The notes: a model not told the origin generated them from the sequence alone. A DNA stretch of 64,000 bases from Eurosta solidaginis (GCF_040869045.1 NC_090320.1:142126941-142190940), one strand, 5' to 3'. Positions 41,085-53,412 are shown, counted from the first letter of the stretch. Numbers and translations are program-made.

Positions 41085-41784
41085 AAAGAACATATAAACA
41101 AAACAAGAAAATGTATATATGTAAATTTGTATGTTCATAGCTTATGCCTATATGATATTTGCTTTTTCCTGTAATTTGAGCTTGAAATACCGACGAAAAT
41201 TTACCGAAATGTTTAATTACAACAACAATTTTCCAATGTACCAAAAATAATTCCACAAAATAACCGAATTCGGCATGTTATCGTTTACTTAAATTTTTTT
41301 TATTTTCGTTCAAAATTATTCACAAAAAACTGATGAAAATAGCGCAGGAAAATATATGCGTGCTCATTTACTACATTTCCTGCATAAACAAATTTATTTC
41401 TTGTTTGAAATTTTGCACAAATTTTTCAAAATTGGTTAGTTTGGTTAGTGTCACCTCCTAATGTTATTTGGGTGTACTCGGCAATTAAATACGTTTACCT
41501 AATGATCGCAGTATTTAGTTTCAATGCGAATATATTGTAATGTTGGCAGATTTTTGGGCTTTGGTGGTAGAAGTGGTATAAAATGGGTTAAAAAGTTGGT
41601 AGATCTACCAATAAAGTGGTAAAGTCCGTGCACTGTACAGAAGAGATATCATCAACCCAGCGTGATGCTTAAAGAGAAAAGACGCAATCGTTTTATAAAT
41701 TAATTATTAAGAGTGGTGAGAACAGTCTTTTTGATAGAAAAAAGGGAGTCCGAGCTATCAAATGTTGTTAATACATATGTACAT

Positions 41785-44467
41785 TAGGGTGTCCCTTCGT
41801 TGTATGGAGGGAAAAAATTGTTTGGATTCTTGATCTCACACCCTAAAAATATGCAAATAGCTGAAAAACGAATATATACAAAGTTTTAGGCCAATCAAAA
41901 AATATTTAGAGGTGGCGCAAAGGGCGTGAAATCCTGAATAATGACGAATTTTTACAATTTAGTGTTTCAGGCTTCCATATTTCTGAACCCTACGAAAATT
42001 TACTGCTTTTCCATAACGTAATAAGATCTGTATTTTCTTACTTTTCTAAAATGACCACAATCTTCAAAATCGGTCGATCAATAACAGAGTTACAGGGCAA
42101 AATATATATTGCTTTGGTCAAACAAATATGAAAAGTAAATTAAGTCTATGCAAATGTGTTTATCAATGAATCGTGGTATTCAGGTAAAAAACGCTCAAAT
42201 AAACTTTTTTATACACAAATACATATATCCCTTGAAGCCAAACTTGAAGTTTATTTATTTAAAAAAGTATACACATGTATTTTTTTTTATTTTCTTTCGA
42301 AATGCGGGATGCCACAACAAATTTGAGCCTGCACTGCAACTTGTTCTTGCAAAAACCAAGAAATTAAAAAAAAGTATAAAGAAATGAAAATATATATTTT
42401 AAAATTGCAAACAACTACAAAAAAATTCTTGACGTTTTCTTATTAAAACTATACTGCTCTTGAATGAACAAATTTTGGATAGTAGGTTTTTTTTAAATAG
42501 ATAAATTGCGACACTTTGCATTGGGATGGAAAACCGCTTCCAGAAATAACAGGTCGTGAAAAGGTGAAACGACTTCCAGTTGTTGTTACTTTCAGGAATG
42601 GTGAACAGTTAATTGGAGCTCCAAAATTATATGCTGCAACAGGCTCGGAAATAGCTGATACGTTGTATGAACTGTTATTTGAATGGGATCTGAAGGATGA
42701 TATTGTGGACTGTTGTTTTGATACGACATCGGTTACGCCTGTGTTATAAAAGGAGCTGCAAAGTTATTAGAAAACAACTTGAGCGAAAACTTCTGTATCT
42801 ACCTTGTCGTCATCATATTTATGAAGTTCTGCTGAGAGTTACTTTCCAGTAAATACTAGTAAGGACGTTCAGTTATTTCGGCGACTTCAAAAAAATTGCA
42901 AAAACATCGACAAAAATAGTTTCAGAGATTTGTTACAAAATAACGAATTGAAACTACTTTTAAGCGATAGCAAAGATACTATTTTAAGAAACCCCCTAAG
43001 GAATAGTTGAAAAAGAAAATAGTAAGAGATGAATATAGGGAATTATTGGAATTAACGTCTATATGTCTAGGAGCAAATGATGGCATAAATTTTCGTGTAC
43101 CAAAGCCCACTCATCATGCTCGGTGGATATCTAAGTCATTGTATTGCTTAAATCTATTTATTTCGTGAACAGTTTAAACTAACGGAGTATGAAGAGAATT
43201 CGATAGCAAGTATATGCGCGTTTATTATACAATTCTATGTTAAGCTTTGGTTTTACTGTACCAATCCTCATATAGCACCTCTTCAAGACTTATCTTTTAT
43301 TAAAGAAATTTATAAATACAGAAATCTTAATAAAAAAATATCTGCCATTGCAATAAAAAAGTTTTGTAACCACCTATGGTACCTGTCTGAAGAATGTATT
43401 GCATTGTCATTGTTCGATGATGACGTCTCTTGTACCATGAGGAAAAAGATTGTGGAAAAAATCAAAAGCATAGACAACTGCGACAAGGAAACAGAAAACT
43501 TAAAGAGGTTACACTTAAGGCCCAGTGAAATGAATAAATTCATAGAAAAAGAACTACACGATTTTGTAACAGGAAGTAAAATTGATTTTTTTGGTCGGTT
43601 TGGGATATCATCTCAATTTCTGGAGGTAGATCCACTATGCTGGGGGGATACAGGAACCTATAAAAAAGCTAAGAATACTGTTATAAATATAAAAGTAGTT
43701 AACGACACAGCAGAACGGGGAGTAAAGCTTATGGAAGTATTATATTCTACTTAAAAATGGCGAACAAGAAAAACAATATTTTTTACAGGTTGTAACTGAT
43801 TACAAAAAACAATTTGAATCACATACTAAATCATCCTTAATTAGATCCTAGTAAATAATATCATATATACGTGTCAGCTAAAGTTTCACAAGATATATGT
43901 ATAAAATTTAAAATAATTTTATTTTCAGTCGATCAAGTACATTCATTTGTTCCTGATGATGATCTCAGATTGAAACCGAAATATCGACCAATTATATAAA
44001 TTATAATACCACAAAATACATGGGGTTTTATTTATCCTTGCGGCCTTGAGCTCAATAATTAACCAGAAAGTTAAAATAAACTTTATAATAAAAAAAATTG
44101 AAACAAACTCATTTACGTATACCCATTATATACATATTCTTGAAGTAATGACACCGTGTTTAAGGCATATTTTATTTTATAACTTTATTATTATTTGTTG
44201 TTTTAGATTTATTTGAAATTCAAATATCTCTAGAACTTACTAATAACAGGATAAATTACGTTTCACCCGTAACAAATGAAGTAGGGTTGACCAAATTTAA
44301 GAAATTGTAAAAATTCGTCATTTTTCAGGACTTCGAGCTCTAGGCGCCACCTCTAACCCTTTTTCGATTAACCTAAAACTTTGTATATTCTAGTTGTTAG
44401 GCTATTCGCATATTTCTAGGGTGTGAGATCGAGAATCGGAACACTTTGGAAAATAATGGCCACCCTA
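41785..44467 (+). mobile_element. hAT-like DNA transposon, 2683 bp, TSD ATGTACAT
   Basis: The ends TAGGGTGTCCC and GGCCACCCTA are inverted, and similarity extends inward about 230 bp (ATCTCACACCCTA, AATATGC, ACAAAGTTTTAGG, AGAGGTGGCGC, ATGACGAATTTTTACAATTT). ATGTACAT lies at 41777-41784 and 44468-44475. It fits the nTnnnnAn pattern of hAT targets, and TAGGG fits the hAT YARNG start; but ATGTACAT is palindromic, so the duplication is less decisive than usual. A transposase-like pseudogene lies inside. Confidence 0.8.
42495..43860 (+). pseudogene. transposase-like pseudogene in the hAT-like element
   Basis: Pieces recognisable in order: IHWDGKPLPEITGREKVKRL (42510-42560), GAPKLYAATGSEIADTLYELL, CFDTTSV with a following CRHHIYEVLLRVTF in another frame (about 42715-42845), VPKPTHHARWISKSL-like (about 43100), HLWYLSEE near 43370, and VVNDTAERGVKLMEVL (43690-43740). 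These match an insect transposase-like family that I recall but cannot name with certainty. At least eight stops or frameshifts break it. The CFDTT and CRHH motifs probably contain catalytic or zinc-binding residues. Confidence 0.7.
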
Positions 44468-44819
44468 ATGTACATATATTTAGAAGTAGTTAAGTAAGGG
44501 CAGTAAATGTACGCATTTGCTATGCGTAAGCAGTGGTGGATTTACCATATAGGCAACATAGACTAGAAAATTGAGGGGCTGCAAAATTCGAGCCAATTAA
44601 TTTTTGAAAAAAAAAATCATTCGGATTTTGCTGCACTTAAAACAGTATTTTTGTCTGTATATTTTAATAAATAATTCATTCTTTGTTATGCATTTCGAAA
44701 TTAGAATGAAGATGAAAATTATTTTTTCGCATAGCAGTCGTAAAAATTTGCATAAAACTTCTAATTCACTTCAACTGGATCTTTTGGAGACGGCATTCAT
44801 GTAAGGTTTATGGAACTTC

Positions 44820-46380
44820 TTATTAACGTCATTCAATGCAGTGAGCAAGAAATAACAAAATGTGAATACGACTATTTACGAAATGATGATTATTTTCAAC
44901 GGACTCATAAAAGTAGTTTCTGATACTCGTGAAGAATTCGATCTGTATGAAGAGAAAGCTCTCTCATTTTCAACGATTCAGGAACACTGAGGATGCGTAG
45001 AAGAAATCCAAATGTACGCCATGGTGAAAATCAATTGAGTGGCCGAGCCAATTTTTGTGTAAACACGTTCAACGTTATCTTGTATCGTACTTTGGCAGAA
45101 TTCATATGAAGACGTGAGGCGTATCAAAAAATATGTTCTAAATTTTCGCGTATCACCGATATGAAACACCTAAGCAACGAAGAGTTACGTAAGAAACCCA
45201 GTATATTGAGCAACCACTACACCCAAGATCTTGAGGAAAATTTGGTAAATTAAATGGTCTATTTCAAGGCAGGAAAAGATAAAGAAACGCTCATGACTAC
45301 ATACAAAGCAATTAGCCAGCCGATTACGTGCTACGCGTCACCCATATGGTCGCCAAGCCTAAAAATTACCCACTGGAAGAAACTAAAGGCCTGCCAAAAT
45401 ACTGCTCTCAGAATCGCCACGGGCTGTCTTCTTATGTCCCCAGAACACCATATGCATAATGAGGCGAGAATACTCCCCATCAGGGAGAGAAATGAGATGC
45501 TGACCAAACAGTTCCTGTTGAATACCCAGAAACCTGGGCATCCCAACAGACATCTGATTGATGAACCAGCACCGCCTAGGGGCTTAAGGAGTCATCTCCG
45601 TAAGCATTTTGAGTAAATACGGCACCTGAGAACCCAGCCGTATGAAGTGAAAAAACACAAGCAGGTCCTTGGTGAACTCCATAAACAGGCGGAGGACCTT
45701 TTTGCCGGGAATTGCCCGGTGAATTCAGTACTTAAAGAAAAGTATCCAAAACTCGCGGAAGAGGAACGCATACTCCCCAGGGAAACGCGTGTCACTCTTG
45801 CTCAACTTCGTTCTGGATACTGTAACAGGTTAAACTCTTACCTATCCAGAATCAACCCAGACATACAAAATGTATGCCCCGCTTGCAATGTGTCCCCACA
45901 TGACACCAACCATCTCTTTAATTGTAATGTGGAACCAACGCCTCTAACACCCCTTTCCTTATGGTCCACCCCTGTTGAAACGGCAAGTTTCCTTGGACAC
46001 CCGTTAGAGGATATTGATGACAATTTGTGATCGGTCGCGGCTATTAGGTGGGGCGAGCATTGCTACAACAACAACAACAAAAGAATATTTCAAATTATTC
46101 TCCGCTGGAACTATTGAAAAAGCTGAGACAGGATAATTCGCAGATCTCTTAATCTAATGTTGACATTGCGTTGCGAATGTTTGTTTCAATTCCTATTGCA
46201 AATTGTAGCGCGGAAAGATCGTTTTCTGAACGCACGAAAAACTACATCAGATCTTCATTGGGCGAAACTGAAGGCTCTTGCGTTGTTGACGACAGAATCA
46301 GAATCGTTTTTATCTATCGATTGTGATGAAATCACTTGCGAATTCGAAGCTGAAAAATCAAGACGCAAAGAAATGTAAAT
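44820..46380 (+). pseudogene. hAT transposase remnant interrupted by a LINE
   Basis: Upstream: EIRSV..FNDSGTL then a frame with LSGRANFCVNTFNVILYR (about 45035-45090), KKPSILSNHY and DLEENLVN. After the insertion (45268-46085) come YFKLFSAG and the conserved dimerisation block in two frames: VDIALRMFVSIPIANCSAERSFS and WAKLKALALLTTESE (46150-46290). The order is that of hAT transposases of the ZNF862/TTF-finger kind. TIRs were not found. It is inactive. Confidence 0.7.
45268..46085 (+). mobile_element. CAA-tailed LINE, 5'-truncated copy
   Basis: Flanked by TATTTCAA at 45260-45267 and 46086-46093. It begins in the C-terminal region (KDKETLMTTYKAISQPITCY). It runs through WKKLKACQNTALRIATGC, RETRVTLAQLRSGYCNRLNSYL and the Cys/His motif CPACNVSPHDTNHLFNC to DIDDNL and a stop at 46027-46029. 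It ends GCATTGCTACAACAACAACAACAA. One stop (TAA at 45613) is present. It is about 95% identical by eye to the 3' part of 58255-59150. Confidence 0.9.
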
Positions 46381-46558
46381 GGGGAATGTTAGGAAAAAAG
46401 TTAAGGTTAAATACCTCATTAACGCAAATGTCGATTATCTTGATTTCGTTATGTATTTCATTAATAACAAACTACACAATAATAAAGCACTGAAAATCGA
46501 AATCATTGTGTTAAATATTATTGTTTTGAAAACAAGGGCGGCAAGTTATGTACTGTCT

Positions 46559-48830
46559 ATGAGCGACGAATATTCAAATCCGCCACTAAGCGTAAGCATA
46601 CGGGAAATACGTGATGACACTCTGAATAAGGTTATTCGAAATCAGAAGGCCGTAGTACGTGCCTTAAGCCGAAATATTGAAGAAATAAAGGATGAGGTCA
46701 ATCGAAATCATCCTGAGCATACTACACGACAAAATTAGCACTTATTACCAAATATCTGCATGATTTTTCTGTCAACAACGATGGCAATCGACCACTAGTG
46801 AAGACATCGACGGCTATATACAGGATGTATACTATGAACTAGAAGCCCGAGCGCACAACATCCTCTCTGAATTACAGCAGCACACCGTTTATAATATCAC
46901 AAGTATGTTATCCAACCACAACGCAAATGAACAACACCTAGTACAGCTGCCAAAAATCTAGATCCCGAAATTCAACGGAAGATATCTCCATTGGGTAGCT
47001 TTCAAGTACCTTTATGTTCAGATGGTACATAATGCACCATTGAGCCAGGTTCAAAAAATGTTTTATCTGACAACCCACTTGTCGGACGAGCCAAAAAATC
47101 GGACGACACTTGCCCATTCCACTGCAAATTATGAAATCTGTTACTAAACAGATACGACAACAAATGGCTCATTGTGACGACACTACTGAACAACTTACTA
47201 TATCATCCAAATATAAAGCACGAAACAGCGCAAGCCCTCAAATGCGTACCTTACCTTGCCAAGGAATGCACCCATGGGTTAAAGGCACAGGGGCTTCCAG
47301 TGGACTAATGGGATGATATAATAGTGCACTTATTCTTAATAAAATTGGATAATTCCACTGAAACGCTGTTTGAACAATCTCTTAATGATAACAAGAGGCT
47401 TATAAGCATAAGTGACCTGCCACCCGAATTGAAGCCTTTGTTCTTCCTAATATTGTATCGCCACAGCCCACATCGCCATTCGACACATCAACTTGGACAT
47501 TCCGGAAACAATTCAGCTGCCTGATCCGTGTTTCAGCTCAACTGGTAAAATCGACATATTGATTGCAGCTGACTTTTACCACCAAATAATGTGCTCTCAT
47601 CAGATAAAACTCAGCAATGAATTGCCAATCTTACAGAAAACCCAACTCGGTTGGATCGTTACGGGAAAACTCCAAGAACATAGTAGCAACATGGCTAATT
47701 ACGAAGTCCTAGGTCAGGAAGATCAAACAACTAACCAATTAATTGAAAATATTTGGAAACTTGATGATACGAACGATACAAACGATACAGAACAATCAAT
47801 GTCGCTGAACGACAAAAGATGTGAGAGCCACTTTATTCAGAATGTACGAAGGAATGACTATAAATCGATAAATCGTCCGCTTACCATTTTCGGAGAATCC
47901 ATCAATCCTCGGGAGCTCAAAGGCAAGTTAATCGATTTATAGCACTAGAAAGGCGTTTGGATAGTAACGCCCATCTTAGACAAGAGTATAACAAGCTTAT
48001 GCAGGAGTATGAGTCCCTTGGCCATATGGAAGAAATTCGGGAAGAAGACATTCCAGGGTCCCACTACGTGTAACCTCACCACTGTGTGTTGAAACCTGAG
48101 AGCTCTACCATGAAACTACGAGTAGTATTCCATGCATCGGCCAAGACATCTAGCGGCTCCTCACTTAATGACATTCTTCACGCTGGGCTAACTGTTCAGA
48201 GTGAACTATTTTCCATTCTGTTGCGTTTGCGAATGATAAGTATATATGTCTTTACAGCGGATACTGAAAAAATGCATCGACAAATTCAAGTCATGGATAC
48301 GGATCAACTATTCCAGCTCATCATTTGGAGATATCACAAGGACCAAGATATAGATATTACCGGATAAAAAATGTAACCTATGGAGCCTCTGCAGCTCCAT
48401 ACCTAGCAACAAAATGCCTTCAATACTTAGCCACACAACGTTCTACAAAATGTTCTCTAGGAGCTCCAATATTACGTGATGATTTTTATGTGGTACTCTC
48501 AATGTTGCGCTAGAATCACAACGAAAAATAACCTCACTACTGAAGGAAGCTGGATTTAAACTTCGAAAATGGGGCTCAAATTGCCTTAGCCTGGATCAAA
48601 TCATCATCATTTCATACCTTTGTGGCAAATAGAATATCCTAAACCCAAGTTTTCCAAATCAATGGAATCACGTCAATTTCAAGGAAAACCCAGCAGACGC
48701 AATATCCCGGAGAATCGCACCAGAAAACTTGTCACACTATGGGCAAGACTGCAGTTTATGCATTTTACCTCTTTGCACATGGTATGGTCACACTATGGAA
48801 AATCGTAGAACAACTGCTAATTAAAAATGG
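46559..48830 (+). pseudogene. BEL/Pao element remnant: gag, protease and reverse transcriptase
   Basis: The gag-like start at 46559 reads MSDEYSNPPLSVSIREI. Degenerate gag follows with frames LGSFQVPLCSDGT, ALKCVPYLAKECTHGLKAQG and DLPPELKPLF. The protease/linker region lies at 47493-47700: DILIAADFYHQIM, IKLSNELPILQKTQLGWIVTGK. Reverse transcriptase: VLKPESSTMKLRVVFHASAKT, SLNDILHAGLTVQSELFSILLR, VFTADTEKMHRQIQVMDTDQLFQLI (48090-48330), then KNVTYGASAAPYLATKCLQYLA (48370-48435). It jumps to an RNase H/integrase-side fragment near 48640-48780. Zinc knuckle and integrase core are absent. It differs from the BEL copy at 1-2535 in sequence and orientation. Confidence 0.85.
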
Positions 48831-49474
48831 TTTTTTGTTCATATATTTTTGGTAAGCCCTTCCGATCTATTCGGGAGTAGTGCAAATAAAACAATTTATT
48901 TCACCTTACAGCTCGACGTTTCGCCAAATTTCCTTGGCTTCTTTTGGAGCAATTCTGTATTTGTCAACAATAAAATAACAAAAACAACAACAGCATTAAT
49001 TTGAAATTATCATAATTACACATATTAACATTTAACATTGATTTATAAATTTTTAAATTTTCACTTACATTTGAATTACGGCATTAAATTAAAGAAATAA
49101 AACATAATTTACAAGAATAAAAGATAAAAAATATAAAATAAAACGATACCATCTACTGTGGTACACCTGTCATACTAAAAGTAAAATGTTATAAACATAA
49201 TATGTAAGTGGCAGCGATACCATCTGTGTCCTCTTTCTTATTCATAGTATTTTCCCTATTTTGCAAAATTCGTAGGTTTTCCAAGGTGTATCGTGTTTTC
49301 TCTCTAGCTTCTTTGTCTATTATTTTCGTTTTTTCGAAGTCAGCGACGTGGTTGTGTGTTATTGCGGGTTGTGCGAGAGCTGTATTTTGTTTTTGTTTCC
49401 TAATATCAGCTTCATGTTCGGCTAATCGTGTACCCAAGGCGCACTTAGTTGTTCCTATATAAACTTTGTTGCAT

Positions 49475-51338
49475 TTTTATACTCAGCTGAGCAGAGCTCA
49501 CAGAGTATATTGACTTTGTTCGCATAACGGCAATCCGTAACGGCATAAACTAATCGAGATTGATATACACTTCTATATATCAAAATGATCTGGGCGAAAA
49601 AAGAAATTGATGTAGCCATGTCCGTCCGTCCGTCCGTCCGTAAACACGATAACTTCAGTAAGTTTTGAGGTATCTTGATGAAATTCGGTATGTAGGTTCA
49701 TGAGCACTCATCTCAGATCGCTATTTAAAATGAACGAAATCGGACTATAACCACGCCCACTTTTTCGATATCGAAAATTTCGAAAAATTCAAAGAGTGCG
49801 ATAATTCATTATAAAGACGGCCTTGACCTTATGACATGGAATAGAAAATTAGTAAAGTTTTGGACAATGGGCGTGGCACCGCCCACTTTTGAAAGAATGT
49901 AATTTGAAAGTTTTGCAAGCCGTAATTTGACAGTCGTTGAAGATAACATGATGAAATTTGGCAGGAACGTTACTAATATTACTATATATGTGCTAAATAA
50001 AAATTAGCTAAACCGGATGAAGAACACGGCCACTTTAAAAAAAAAATTTTTAAAAGTCTAATTTTATCAAAAAATTGATTATCTTTACAGTATAAAGTAA
50101 ATTATGTCAACATTCAGCTCCAGTAAGTATATGGTGCAACAAAATACAAAAATAACAGAAAATTTCAAAATGGGCGTGGCTCCGCTCTTTTTCATTTAAT
50201 TTGTCTAGAATCCGTTTAATGCCATAAGTCGAACAAAAATTAACCAATCCTTGTGAAATTTGGTAGAAGCATAGATTCTACGACGATTATTGTTTCCTGT
50301 GAAAATGGGTGAAATCGGTTGAAGCCACGCCCAGCTTTTATACACAGTCGACCGTCTGTCCTTCCGCTCGGCCCTTAACACGATAACTTGAGCAAAAATC
50401 GATATATCTTTACTAAACTTAGGTCACGTACTTATCTGAACTCACTTTATCTTACCACAAAAAATGGCCGAAATCCGACTATGACCACGCCCACTTTTTC
50501 GATATCGAAAATTACGAAAAATGAAAAAAATTCCATAATTCTATACCAAATATGAAAAAGGGATGAAACATTGTAATTCGATTGGTTTGTTGACGCAAAA
50601 TATAACTTTAGAAAAAAACTTTGTTAAATGGGTGTGACACCTCCCATATTAAGTAGAATAAAATGAAAAAGTTCTGCAGGGCGAAATCAAAAGCCCTTGG
50701 AATCTAGGCAGGAATACTGTTCGTGGTATTACATATATAAATAATTTAGCGGTACCTGACAGATGATGTTCTGGGTCACCCTGGTCCACATTTTTGTGGA
50801 TATCTCGAAAACGCCTTCACATGTACAACTATCTAGAGTCACCCCTGGTCCACCTTTATGGCGATATCTCGAAAAGGCGCCCACCTATAGAACTAAGGAC
50901 CACTTCCATTTAAAATACTCATTAACACCTTTCATTTGATACCCATATCGTACAAACAAATTCTAGAGTCACCCCTGGTCCACCTTTACGGCGATATCTC
51001 GAAAAGGCGTAGACCTATAGAACTAAGGCCCACTACCTTTTAAAATACTCAATAACGCCTTTCATTTGATTCCCATATCGTAAAAGCACATTCTAGAGTC
51101 ACTCCTGTTCCACCTTTTTGGCGATATCCCGAAATGGCGTCCACCTATAGAACTATGGCCCACTCCCTTTTAAAATACTCGTTAATACCTTCGATTTGAT
51201 ACCAATGTCATACAAACACATTCCATGGTTACCCTAGGTTCATTTTCCTACATGGTGATTTTCCCTTATTTTGTCTCCAAAGCTCTCAGCTGAGTATGTA
51301 ATGTTCGGTTACACCCGAACTTAGCCTTCCTTACTTGT
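49475..51338. mobile_element. DINE-1-like non-autonomous element (Helentron-type), inserted at T|T
   Basis: It has no coding capacity. It starts TTTTATACTCAGCTGAGCAG and has a CCGTCCGTCCGTCC microsatellite at 49623-49640. Repeated blocks are of the type CCACGCCCACTTTTTCGATA, and a 130-bp tandem array lies near the right end. A subterminal CTCAGCTGAGTAT inverts the start. A 3' hairpin GTTCGG-TTACAC-CCGAAC (51303-51320) is followed by TTAGCCTTCCTTACTTG. No target duplication exists. Removing it restores the Penelope frame and leaves TT at the site. Pieces of the same family lie at 53441-53815 and 57668-57830. Confidence 0.75.
50833..51222 (+). repeat. 130-bp tandem repeat, three units
   Basis: CTAGAGTCAC begins units at 50833, 50963 and 51093. 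They share GGTCCACCTTTA, GCGATATCTCGAAA, CTATAGAACTA and CATTTGATACCCATATCGTA. A shortened unit lies before (50763-50832) and a decayed one after. Confidence 0.9.
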
Positions 51339-51429
51339 TCTTCGTTATTCCCTTTGCATTCTATTTTGTAAACCACATTGCTTTGTTGTTCTGTGTTTAT
51401 AGGGGTTTTTGTAAAGCATCTTGATGATG

Positions 51430-52083
51430 ATGCCACGCTACTGTTGGCAGCGATAATTTCGAAATAGTAAAAGACTTTATTTGGGAACCAGCATCAACAC
51501 TAGCAACAACATCAGCACTGAAATCCAGCGAAGAATCAATCTTGCCAATAAATGCTACTTTGGACTAAGTAGGCAATTGAAAAGTAAAGTTCTCTCTCGG
51601 AAATCATACTCTACAAGTCACTTATCGTACCCGTCCTACTATATGGGGCAGAAGCATGGACCATGACAACAGCAGATGAAGCGGCTTTGGGAGTGTTCGA
51701 GAGAAAAGTTCTTCGAAAGATTTATGGACCTCTACGCGTTGGCGATGGCGAGTACCGAAGACGATTTAATGATGAGCTGTACGAGCTATACGCAGACATC
51801 AACATAGTCCAGCGAATTAAAACGCAGCGGCTGCGCTGGCTAGGCCATGTTATGCGAATGAATGATGATGCTCCGGCCAAGAAAGTGTTTCTATCGGAAC
51901 CCGCCTATGGAAGCAGAGGTAGAGGGCGGCCCCCACTCCGTTGGAAGGACCAGGTGGAAAACGATTTAAACTCCCTTGGTGTGATCAATTGGCGCCGGTT
52001 GGCGGAGCGAAGGAGCGACTGACGCGCCTTGTTGGACGGCCATAACCGTTTAGACGGCAAAGCGCCAATTAAGTAAGTAAGTA
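51430..52083 (+). mobile_element. RTE-like non-LTR retrotransposon, 5'-truncated copy, near-perfect 12-bp TSD
   Basis: ATCTTGATGATG (51418-51429) and ATCTTGATAATG (52084-52095) flank it. Coding runs through GTSINTSNNISTEIQRRINL, an internal short deletion, ALGVFERKVLRKIYGPLR, RIKTQRLRWLGHVMRM, GSRGRGRPPLRWKDQVENDL, and ends in RRLAERRSD and a stop. It terminates GCGCCAATTAAGTAAGTAAGTA. The copy at 36376-37200 is longer at the 5' side and lacks the KIYGPLR segment, so the two are independent insertions. Confidence 0.92.
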
Positions 52084-52462
52084 ATCTTGATAATGTGTGG
52101 TTGGATTTGTAAGCTAGTGTGATGTTCTGTTGTTTAATAACGTCTTGTGTTAAATTTTCTGTTAGCTTGGGAATATGAGTGACACTGCGATTTTGCTTTG
52201 TTTCATTGTTTGTTGTTGTTGCTAGTGATTGGTTTTGTTGAATTTGATTTAATTTTTGTTCTATAAGGTCAGATATAAGGTAGTCAGGATAATTATATCT
52301 TTTTAGCGTCATTTGTATTTTCTTTATGTTGTCGTCATGAAATTGCTGATGGCTTATAGTCAAGATTTTGTGTATGAGGTTTTTGGCGGTGTTAATTTTA
52401 TAAATTCGTCGTTGTGATGAAAAAAAGTTTATTAGGCGCCCAGACGCTGTTGGCTTAGAGTA

Positions 52463-52833
52463 AAAAATAAAAAAAAAATAAAATGTAAGGCGCGATAACC
52501 TCCGAAGAGATCTAAGGCCGAGCTTCTCTTCCAATTTGCGTCGTGCTCCTCTTGATTTTTCCCAACAAATTGGCCGGACGGGACCTACATGTTTTATGCC
52601 GACTCCGAACGGCATCTGCAAGGCAGATGAGTTTTCACTGAGAGCTTTTCATGGCAGAAATACAATCGGAGCGCTTGCCAGACACTGCCGAGGGGCGACC
52701 CCGCTTAGAAAAATTTTCTTCTAATTGAAAAATCTTATTTCTAAAATTTTGATGTTGCTTTGCCCGGGAGTTGAAACCCAGGGCATACGGTGTGATAGGC
52801 GGAGCACGCTACCATCACACCACGGTGGCCGCC
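52463..52833 (-). mobile_element. tRNA-headed SINE (family A), full-length, 14-bp TSD
   Basis: GTTGGCTTAGAGTA is duplicated at 52449-52462 and 52834-52847. The minus strand begins GGCGGCCACCGTGGTGTGAT, with an A-box-like GTGATGGTAGCGTGCTC and a B-box-like GGGTTTCAACTCCCGGGC. The body includes GAAGAAAATTTTTCTAAGCG, GCCATGAAAAGCTCTCAG, ATGTAGGTCCCGTCCGGCC and GAAGAGAAGCTCGGCC. It ends with a T-rich tail. A 238-residue open frame running through it on the minus strand is a by-product of joining SINE and Penelope. Confidence 0.9.
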
Positions 52834-52994
52834 GTTGGCTTAGAGTACCAGTCTAATATTAAGTTATTGTTTGTTTTATGTATGCGGGCATCTAGAAAAC
52901 GTATGCTGTTGTTTTCTTCCATTTGCATCGTGAATTGTAGTATGTTATGGTATTGGTTCAGCGTTTTAAGTATGACATTGTTCAAAATTTTACT

Positions 52995-53412
52995 GTTGTT
53001 GTTGTTGTTGTAGAGATAATGTTGCTCCCCGAAGGCTTTGGGGAGTGTTATCGATGTGATGGTCCTTTGCCGGATACAGATCCGGCACGCTCCGGTACAA
53101 CAGCACCATTAAGGTGCCGGCCCGACCATCTCGGGAACGATTTATGTGGCCACATTAAACCTTCAGGCCATTCCCTCCCTCTCCACCCCCAAGTTCCATG
53201 AGGAGCTTGGGGAAGCCAGAGCCTCTTCTGTTAGTGAAACAGGATTCGCCGCGGATAGGTGAGGTTGACAATTGAGTTTGGAGAAGCTATATATTGCGCT
53301 GGCAACCTGAAGGGTTGCGCTACCCAGCCCCTTGAATCTGGTATTTTAGTCGCCTCTTACGACAGGCATACCTACCGCGGGTATATTCTGATCCCCTAAC
53401 CCGCTGGGGATC
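52995..53412 (-). mobile_element. CAA-tailed SINE (family B), full-length, 12-bp TSD
   Basis: CAAAATTTTACT is duplicated at 52983-52994 and 53413-53424. The sequence is nearly identical to the copy at 19015-19430 along its length, ending on the minus strand in CTCTACAACAACAACAACA. It interrupts Penelope between KILNNV and the preceding text. Confidence 0.9.

Noticed and set aside
51905..52621. 238-codon minus-strand open frame
   Set aside because: It is a chance fusion of SINE A sequence, Penelope linker and antisense RTE; the parts are accounted for separately.
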